Origin: Komagataeibacter medellinensis NBRC 3288
GTDB lineage: Bacteria; Pseudomonadota; Alphaproteobacteria; Acetobacterales; Acetobacteraceae
Assembly (NCBI RefSeq): GCF_000182745.2
Contig: NC_016027.1
Span: 2,827,001 to 2,891,000 of the forward strand
DNA: 64,000 nt
Direction: 5' to 3'
In this document: one piece after another, positions 54,104 through 64,000 of the stretch
How positions within the stretch are numbered: the stretch's first letter is position 1
How the letters are laid out: each line of letters starts with the position of its first letter
The notes under the pieces: model-generated
What the model saw: the letters and a program-made list of their open reading frames with translations, nothing else
Told to the model about the DNA's origin: nothing
The model's database searches: none
Position numbers and translations under genes: made by a program

Positions 54104-54840
54104 CAGTTGGATCTTTCCGCTGCATTGAGGATCATGCGGCCCGGCCCGCGAAACATCATGATGCCGCCATGGATGTCTAGCATGCCGCCTTGCACGTCCA
54201 TCACGCCCACCGGGCCTTCGCCATGGATCCAGCTGTCGGTTACGATGATGTTGTGACGCATGTCGATATCGGCGGTGGGGGTGAGCATGAGGGTTCCGTC
54301 ATTGCGATAGAGCGTGACCGCATGTGTCAGGTCCAGCATTTGCGCGTGCTGGATATAGACACCTTCATTCGCGGTCACGTACAGCCAGTTTCCGTTGTCC
54401 ATCAGGGTATCGGCGGCGGCGTTGGTCAGGTCAATGCGTTCGGATGAGACCTGCCGCGCCTCATCGGCGGTAATCATGTAGGGATGGCCATGCTCGTCCA
54501 GCCCGCGATAGGTCGGGTTGAGCATGCTGCCGCTTTTCACGCGCACATGGTTCATCTGCGCCATGGTGCCGGTATGCATGATTACGGCGCGTTCGACAGC
54601 GGGCCACGCGGCAATGGACCCAAGCAGGATAAGGGCCAGCAGCGGCAGCATCCACTTGGCCGAGCGCATGATGGTCTGCCGGCGCGCAAGGTCGGCGGCA
54701 TTGGGCAGCAGCCGCGTGCGGGTGGACAGGTCGAATATGCTGCGCTGGCGCTCTACATCGTCGGCGCTGCGGGTATAGTCCTCGCGCTCGATGCGCTCGG
54801 GTATGCTCCCGCCGTCCGTATCGTCAGGCCGGTCCGTCAT
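54103..54840 (-). CDS. lptC: LPS export periplasmic protein LptC
   Basis: 245 residues. A 60-residue cytoplasmic N-terminus precedes one membrane helix (WMLPLLALILLGSIAAWPAV) and a periplasmic LptC domain (MLNPTYRGLDEHGHPYMITA onward). LptC passes LPS from LptBFG to LptA. It overlaps kdsD (ATGA) and lptA (TGATG) on both sides, showing tight coupling. Confidence 0.92.
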   Translation of the reverse strand: MTDRPDDTDGGSIPERIEREDYTRSADDVERQRSIFDLSTRTRLLPNAADLARRQTIMRSAKWMLPLLALILLGSIAAWPAVERAVIMHTGTMAQMNHVRVKSGSMLNPTYRGLDEHGHPYMITADEARQVSSERIDLTNAAADTLMDNGNWLYVTANEGVYIQHAQMLDLTHAVTLYRNDGTLMLTPTADIDMRHNIIVTDSWIHGEGPVGVMDVQGGMLDIHGGIMMFRGPGRMILNAAERSN

Positions 54841-55892
54841 GCAATGCCAGCACGCAGCAGGTCGTGCAGATGGACGATGCCGACAGGCTGGTTCGTATCA
54901 TCCAGCACGAAAATGCTGGAAATGGGGCGCGGGCGGTCGTTCATGATCCGCAGCGCTTCCGCTGCCAGCACGTCCGGCCCCAGGGTCTGGGGGCGGGTGT
55001 TCATGATATCGGCGGCATGGGTGTGATCAAGGTCCAGATCCAGCGCAAGGCGCAGGTCGCGGTCGGTGATCAGCCCAACCAGGCGGTTGTCCGCATCCAC
55101 CACGCCCATGCAGCCAAAGGCCTTGCGGGTCATTTCCACGATCACCTGACGCAGCGACATGTCCGGTGCGCCAAGCGGCATGCTGGAACCCAGGTGCATG
55201 AGTTCACGCACCCGGCGCAACTGCGTGCCCAGTCGGCCGCCGGGGTGGAAGATGCCGAAATCGCTGGCGCTGAACCCGCGACGCTGCAGCAGCACGATGG
55301 CCAGCGCATCGCCCAATGCCAGTTGCATGGTGGAACTTGTTGTGGGGGCCAGGCCGTTTGGGCAGGCTTCCGGCGCGCGGGGCAGCAGCAGCACGATATC
55401 GGCCGTGCGGGCCAGTGTGGAATCGGCGCACGATGTCATGGCGATGAGCAGCATGCCAAAGCGCCGGGTGTGGGAAATGATATCGGCCATCTCCGACGTC
55501 TCGCCCGAATTGGAGATGGCCAGCACGGCATCTCCCTTCTGCAGCATGCCCAGATCCCCGTGCGAGGCCTCGGCAGGGTGGACGAAGATGGCGGGCGTGC
55601 CGGTAGAGGCCAGGGTGGCCTGTATCTTGCGCCCGATATGCCCCGACTTGCCAATGCCGGTCACGACCACGCGCATGTTGTCCGACAGGATGCGTGTGAT
55701 GGCCTGGATGAAGGCCTGCCCCAGCCCCCCCCCATCTGGCGTGGGGGGGGCGTCCAGTGCCGCGATCATGGCGTGCAGGCCTGCGGATTCGGTACGCAGC
55801 ACATTGCAGGCATCAAGCAGGATGCGCGCCTGTGGCGTGCGTGTGCTTTCGCTGGAAGCGGAGGCGGGGAAGGGGGAAAGGCTGCTGTTCAT
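54837..55892 (-). CDS. kdsD: Arabinose-5-phosphate isomerase (KpsF/GutQ family)
   Basis: 351 residues. A SIS domain (about 60-200; VVVTGIGKSGHIGRKIQATL, EASHGDLGML, SNSGETSEM) is followed by two CBS domains (about 225-345). It makes arabinose-5-phosphate, the precursor of Kdo in LPS. Position upstream of lptC-lptA-lptB fits the LPS role. ATG 55892 is chosen; the upstream extension has no homology. Confidence 0.95.
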   Translation of the reverse strand: MNSSLSPFPASASSESTRTPQARILLDACNVLRTESAGLHAMIAALDAPPTPDGGGLGQAFIQAITRILSDNMRVVVTGIGKSGHIGRKIQATLASTGTPAIFVHPAEASHGDLGMLQKGDAVLAISNSGETSEMADIISHTRRFGMLLIAMTSCADSTLARTADIVLLLPRAPEACPNGLAPTTSSTMQLALGDALAIVLLQRRGFSASDFGIFHPGGRLGTQLRRVRELMHLGSSMPLGAPDMSLRQVIVEMTRKAFGCMGVVDADNRLVGLITDRDLRLALDLDLDHTHAADIMNTRPQTLGPDVLAAEALRIMNDRPRPISSIFVLDDTNQPVGIVHLHDLLRAGIA

Positions 55893-55941
55893 GCCCGATC
55901 TGTGTTGTTGCGACAGGCTGCCGGTAGAACCGGGAGCGGTG

Positions 55942-56589
55942 TCAGGCGGCCCGGTGCGCGAAAATGTCCGGGTCCTGATAACCCAGTATATCAAGCCGTG
56001 CACGCGTGGGCATGAAATCAAAGCAGGCCTGCGCCATCGCGCGTCGGCCTTCACGGTGAAGCAGCACGTCCAGTTTTGCCCACAATGCATGCAGGTAAAG
56101 TACGTCAGATGCCGCGTAGCACAACTGTTCGCGCGTAAGGTCCGGCGCGCCCCAGTCCGAACTCTGCTGCTGCTTGCTCAGTTCCACCCCCAGCAGTTCC
56201 CGGCACAGATTGGCCAGACCATGGCGGTCGGTATAGGTACGCACCAGCTTGGAGGCGATCTTGGTGCAGATGGAGGGAGCAACGGTAATGCCAAACGTGT
56301 GCTGGAGGATCGCCACATCAAAGCGGGCGAAATGCATGAGCTTGGTTATATGACCATCGGTCAGCACGCGGATAAGGTTGGGGTAGTCCGCCGCCGTGGC
56401 GCCCTGTGTCACCTGCACCAGGTGGGCCTGCCCGTCCCCTGCTGAAAGCTGGACCAGACACAGCCGGTCCCGGTGTGGGTTCAGCCCCATCGTTTCGGTA
56501 TCGACCGCCACCATGCCCGTAAAGACCACATCGGCGGGCAGGTCGCCGCGATGGAAATGGATGGTATCGGGTGCAGGGCTTGCAGCCAT
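55942..56589 (-). CDS. RNase D-like 3'-5' exonuclease
   Basis: 215 residues, exonuclease domain only. The DEDDy residues are in VAVDTETMGLNP (Asp, Glu), HFARFDVAIL (Asp) and QLCYAASDVLYLHAL (Tyr, Asp). The HRDC domains of full RNase D are absent, as in the short alphaproteobacterial form. It likely trims RNA 3' ends. It lies 49 bases upstream of kdsD and may be the first gene of that operon. Confidence 0.9.
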   Translation of the reverse strand: MAASPAPDTIHFHRGDLPADVVFTGMVAVDTETMGLNPHRDRLCLVQLSAGDGQAHLVQVTQGATAADYPNLIRVLTDGHITKLMHFARFDVAILQHTFGITVAPSICTKIASKLVRTYTDRHGLANLCRELLGVELSKQQQSSDWGAPDLTREQLCYAASDVLYLHALWAKLDVLLHREGRRAMAQACFDFMPTRARLDILGYQDPDIFAHRAA

Positions 56590-56766
56590 GTTGAAAACGC
56601 TCCGTCACGATATCGCCTTCACGGTGGCAGGTCTGGAACGCAACCGCAAGCAATGCCATCCGTTGGGTTGCAGACCGTGCCGGGCCGGGACCGTACTGGC
56701 TGGCGGCCCCGTGCGTAAAGGATGGGTTCGTGGGCGGTTTACACCAATTTGCACGGGGGAACAGGC

Positions 56767-56806
56767 AAAAAGATAAGGGGACAGACCCAAAGGGGCTGCC
56801 CTGTCC
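56767..56806 (-). terminator. Possible terminator of tRNA-Leu
   Basis: On the minus strand GGACAG and CTGTCC pair around an inner structured loop, followed by a T-rich run containing five Ts. The distance from the tRNA 3' end is about 40 bases. Confidence 0.5.
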
Positions 56807-56844
56807 GCCCCCGGAGGGGAGTAATATCCAGTTTTGAAGAGATA

Positions 56845-56931
56845 TGGTGCCCAGAAGAAGACTCGAACTTCCACGACCTTGCGGCCACAGGTACCTGAAA
56901 CCTGCGCGTCTACCAATTCCGCCATCTGGGC
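56845..56931 (-). tRNA. tRNA-Leu (anticodon CAG)
   Basis: An 87-base gene with acceptor stem GCCCAGA / TCTGGGC, a D-arm starting GGCGGAATTGGTAGACGC, anticodon stem CAGGT/ACCTG with loop TTCAGGT (anticodon CAG), a long variable arm typical of tRNA-Leu, T-loop GTTCGAGTC, and an encoded CCA end. Confidence 0.97.
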
Positions 56932-56973
56932 TCAGAGGCTCCCCAGCGGAGGCCGCCGGGGTGGTGTGAGCGC

Positions 56974-57002
56974 TGTTTAGTCCGGCAGGGGGGAGCGGTC
57001 AA
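56974..57002 (-). promoter_or_regulatory. Promoter of tRNA-Leu
   Basis: On the minus strand TTGACC (57002-56997) and TAAACA (56979-56974) are separated by 17 bases, about 43 bases upstream of the tRNA 5' end. Confidence 0.65.
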
Positions 57003-57156
57003 CAGGCTAAATGCTTTTTTTTTGAAATCAGGCGTATTTTTTCTCCACCCCGTGCGGGCGGGGCCGGATGCGCGGGCAGAATTGACTGTGCCACCATGGG
57101 GTCGCATGCAAAAAATGGCGGACAGCGCAATCATGCGCCATGCGCGGGAGCAGTTC

Positions 57157-58050
57157 ATGACACGTAAGGTGGCAACGGTTTTTGGCGGATCGGGATTCGT
57201 GGGCCGCTCCGTCGTGGGGCGTCTGGCGCGGGCGGGATATGTGGTGCGCGTGGCCGGGCGCACCGCGCGCGACGCCGCCTGCATGCGCATGCAGGGTGAT
57301 GTGGGGCAGGTGGTGCCGGTTGTCGCCTCCATTACCGATGAAGCCGGGTGCGTCGCGGCACTGGAAGGATGTGACCTTGCCATCAATCTGGTGGGGATCC
57401 TCTCGCCGCACGGGCGTACGACTTTCGAGGCGATCCATGTGGAGGGAGCAGGGCGTGTCGCCCGCCTGGCCGCATGCGCGGGGGTGGGGCGACTGATCCA
57501 TGTCTCGGCCATCGGAGCCGCGCTCGACAGTCCTTCCGCCTATGCGCGCAGCAAGGCGGAAGGGGAATGTGTCGTGACCCGTGCCATGCCCGAGGCTGTC
57601 ATTATCCGGCCCTCGCTCATATTCGGGGTGGATGGTGCGTTCCCTGCCATGTTCGCGCGCATGGCGCGGCTCATGCCGGTGATGCCGGTATTCGGGGCGG
57701 CCACCCGGTTCCAGCCGGTCTGGGTAGGAGATGTGGCCGAGGGCATGCTGCGGATCGCAACCGGGGAGTCCGTGGCGGGCGCCGTGTTTGAATTTGGCGG
57801 CCCAAAAATCATGACCATGCGCCAGATCGTGGCATGGGCGGCGCAGTGGTCGGGCCACCCGCGCCCGTTGTTCGAGGTGCCGCGCTGGCTGGCTAATGCG
57901 CAGGCCAGCGTGCTTGAGCACCTGCCGGGCAGGATGCTGACGCGCGACCAGGTCCGCCTGCTGTACGTCGATAATGTCGTAGCACCCGGCTCCCGCACCA
58001 TCGCAATGCTGGGTATTACACCTGCCCCGATGGACCTGATCCTGGGTTGA
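57157..58050 (+). CDS. NAD(P)-binding epimerase-like protein (NDUFA9-like)
   Basis: 297 residues of atypical SDR fold with ATVFGGSGFVGRSVVGRLARAG at the N-terminus, CDLAINLVGILS and LIHVSAIGAALDSPSAYARSKAEGE (Ser, Tyr-x3-Lys). It resembles the family of mitochondrial complex I subunit NDUFA9, common in alphaproteobacteria as NADH-ubiquinone oxidoreductase-associated proteins. The true substrate or partner is unknown. GGGAGC lies six bases before ATG 57157. Confidence 0.86.
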   Translation: MTRKVATVFGGSGFVGRSVVGRLARAGYVVRVAGRTARDAACMRMQGDVGQVVPVVASITDEAGCVAALEGCDLAINLVGILSPHGRTTFEAIHVEGAGRVARLAACAGVGRLIHVSAIGAALDSPSAYARSKAEGECVVTRAMPEAVIIRPSLIFGVDGAFPAMFARMARLMPVMPVFGAATRFQPVWVGDVAEGMLRIATGESVAGAVFEFGGPKIMTMRQIVAWAAQWSGHPRPLFEVPRWLANAQASVLEHLPGRMLTRDQVRLLYVDNVVAPGSRTIAMLGITPAPMDLILG

Positions 58051-58209
58051 GGAAAGAAAACCGGGGGAATTTGCCGTTTTTCCATCATTTAGTCAGTACT
58101 GCTGTCTTTTCTTTTCGCAAGGGGGTGCGTAGGTCTGTCCCTCGACCATGGCGCGCAGGCGTGGCCGTGGCATCCTTACCTTTATCCGTCACACCCCGGG
58201 GGCAGACCG

Positions 58210-59664
58210 ATGGCCGAGCGCATGCTGAAATTCGTCTCTGTGGCGCAGGAGCAGCCGGACAAGCGGGCTGCCGAGGCGCGCCGCAACGATTTCAATGAAA
58301 TCTATGCTGAATTCGTGCCCGCAAAGGCCGAGGCGCAGGCCTCGCGCTGCTCGCAGTGTGGCGTGCCGTTCTGCTCGGTGCACTGCCCGCTGGGTAACAA
58401 CATCCCCGACTGGCTGATGATGACGGCGGCAGGGCGGATGGAGGAGGCATATGAACTGTCATCCGCCACCAACACCTTCCCGGAAATCTGTGGCCGCATC
58501 TGCCCGCAGGACCGTCTGTGTGAAGGCAACTGTGTGATCGAGGAAGGCTTCGAGAGTGTCACGATCGGCGCGGTCGAACGCTACATTACCGATACCGCGT
58601 TTGATAACGGCTGGGTGAAGCCAGTGAAGCCGGTGGCCGAACGTGACGGGAGCGTTGCCATCATCGGTGCCGGTCCCGGTGGCCTTGCCGCGGCGGTCCA
58701 GTTGCGCGAGCAGGGCTATCAGGTCCATGTCTATGACCGCTACGACCGCATTGGTGGCCTGCTGATGTATGGCATCCCCGGCTTCAAGCTGGAAAAGGAC
58801 ATTGTCCTGCGCCGCCATAAGCTGCTGGTGGAATCAGGCATCCAGTTCCATCTGGGCAAGGGCATTGGCGATGCGGATGGCGCGGACAGCATCGCGTTTT
58901 CCACCCTGCGCGCACGGCATGATGGTGTGCTGATCGCAACGGGTGTGTACAGGTCGCGTGATATTGGCGGTCCCGGCGCGGGGCTGGGTGGTATCGTGCG
59001 CGCGCTGGATTACCTGACCGCGTCCAATCGCGTCTCGCTGGGCGATAAGGTTGCGCAATATGACAATGGCGAACTGAATGCCGCGGGCAAGTCGGTCGTG
59101 GTGATCGGTGGTGGCGATACGGCCATGGACTGCGTGCGCACCGCCATCCGTCAGGGTGCGAAATCGGTGAAGTGCCTGTACCGCCGTGACCGTGCGAACA
59201 TGCCTGGTTCCGTGCGTGAGGTGAAGAACGCCGAGGAAGAGGGTGTCGAGTTCGTGTGGCTGGCCGCTCCCCAGGCGTTCGAGGGCGAAGGCCACGTGAC
59301 CGGCGTACGCGCCATCCGCATGAAGCTGGGCCTGCCCGATGCGTCGGGCCGCCAGTCGGTCGAGCCGGTGGAAAACAGCGCGTACACGCTGGAAGCCGAC
59401 ATGGTGGTCAAGGCGCTGGGTTTCGACCCCGAACCGCTACCCACACTGTGGGGGCAGCCGGAACTGGAGGTGTCGCGCTGGGGCACGCTCATGGTGGATC
59501 GCAAGACGTTCATGACCAGCCTGCCCGGCGTGTTTGCCGCAGGCGATATCGTGCGCGGGGCCAGCCTGGTGGTGTGGGCCATCCGCGACGGGCGGGATGC
59601 CGCAGCGCAGATGCACGCATGGCTTGAGGAATTGACGGCCGCACAGGCCGAGGTGGCGGAGTAA
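58210..59664 (+). CDS. gltD: Glutamate synthase small subunit
   Basis: 484 residues. N-terminal iron-sulfur cysteines are in SRCSQCGVPFCSVHCPLG and CGRICPQDRLCEGNC, the FAD site is IIGAGPGGLAAAVQL and the NADPH site is VVIGGGDTAMDC. GltD takes electrons from NADPH and passes them to GltB. It begins the gltD-gltB pair, with only two bases to gltB. GGGGGCAG lies before the ATG. Confidence 0.97.
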   Translation: MAERMLKFVSVAQEQPDKRAAEARRNDFNEIYAEFVPAKAEAQASRCSQCGVPFCSVHCPLGNNIPDWLMMTAAGRMEEAYELSSATNTFPEICGRICPQDRLCEGNCVIEEGFESVTIGAVERYITDTAFDNGWVKPVKPVAERDGSVAIIGAGPGGLAAAVQLREQGYQVHVYDRYDRIGGLLMYGIPGFKLEKDIVLRRHKLLVESGIQFHLGKGIGDADGADSIAFSTLRARHDGVLIATGVYRSRDIGGPGAGLGGIVRALDYLTASNRVSLGDKVAQYDNGELNAAGKSVVVIGGGDTAMDCVRTAIRQGAKSVKCLYRRDRANMPGSVREVKNAEEEGVEFVWLAAPQAFEGEGHVTGVRAIRMKLGLPDASGRQSVEPVENSAYTLEADMVVKALGFDPEPLPTLWGQPELEVSRWGTLMVDRKTFMTSLPGVFAAGDIVRGASLVVWAIRDGRDAAAQMHAWLEELTAAQAEVAE

Positions 59665-59666
59665 GC

Positions 59667-64000
<4,334 letters not shown>

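Noticed and set aside
54864-56445. Long plus-strand frames opposite kdsD and the RNase D gene
   Set aside because: Both minus-strand genes have clear catalytic motifs and overlapping-start coupling; the plus frames have none.
56845-57156. Genomic island inserted at tRNA-Leu
   Set aside because: The genes next to the tRNA on both sides are ordinary core genes and there is no repeat of the tRNA 3' end.

Overview
The window is about 64 kb of high-GC, gene-dense bacterial chromosome carrying almost only vertically inherited housekeeping genes. Gene content and order point to an alphaproteobacterium of the acetic acid bacteria (Acetobacteraceae). A Komagataeibacter/Gluconacetobacter-like genome is my best guess, inferred from protein character rather than a database search. 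Supporting signs are a fused shikimate kinase/dehydroquinate synthase, Mqo-type malate oxidation, an SMP-30/gluconolactonase, gltD placed before gltB, LpxI instead of LpxH, and a long-form Hpf next to the Lpt/KdsD cluster. I see no prophage, IS element, CRISPR array, integron or plasmid backbone.

Layout. 1-4.6 kb (minus): two tandem OmpA-like porins, the first cut by the window edge, then the aroK-aroB fusion. 4.7-7 kb (plus): a small membrane protein, xerD, accA. 7-12.2 kb: a CinA-like protein, an SMP-30 lactonase, a Rieske oxygenase coupled to a GNAT-Nudix fusion, and a DUF815 ATPase. 12.3-20.5 kb: yajC, a sugar porter, Fe-type SOD, a squalene/phytoene synthase-like protein, a beta-hydroxyacid dehydrogenase, phosphotransacetylase, mqo and a NYN-domain protein. 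20.7-27.1 kb (plus): folK, rpoZ, the (p)ppGpp enzyme, acpS, lepB, rnc, era. 27.2-40 kb (plus): the envelope cluster pyrH-frr-uppS-cdsA-dxr-rseP-bamA-skp-lpxD-fabZ-lpxA-lpxI, ending in gloA. 40.3-47.4 kb (plus): rpmH-rnpA-yidD-yidC-engB, then argB-dapD-dapE and a membrane protein. 47.6-50 kb (minus): truA-fmt-def. 50-51 kb: a heat-shock gene pair. 51.1-56.6 kb (minus): hpf, then kdsD-lptC-lptA-lptB with an RNase D-like exonuclease upstream. 56.8-57 kb: tRNA-Leu(CAG). 57.2-64 kb (plus): an NDUFA9-like protein, gltD and most of gltB.

Functionally the window is dominated by outer-membrane biogenesis: undecaprenyl-PP and CDP-DAG supply, BamA/Skp/RseP, early lipid A synthesis, Kdo precursor isomerisation, Lpt transport, YidC and signal peptidase. 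Translation and RNA genes (rpmH, rnpA, rnc, era, frr, def, fmt, truA, hpf) and nitrogen/amino-acid genes (gltBD, argB, dapDE, aroKB) make up much of the rest. Regulatory signals I can defend are a sigma70-like promoter before rpmH, one before tRNA-Leu, a sigma32-like promoter plus a possible RNA thermometer before hsp20, and several Rho-independent terminators.

I did not find a clear undescribed multi-gene system. The best leads are the Rieske plus GNAT-Nudix pair, the heat-controlled hsp20 leader, a 78-residue stand-alone HisKA-like helical protein, an AT-rich palindromic intergenic element, and cluster losses (no rpoN between lptB and hpf, no lpxB after lpxI, no secDF after yajC). Start codons were chosen by eye from Shine-Dalgarno spacing and overlaps.
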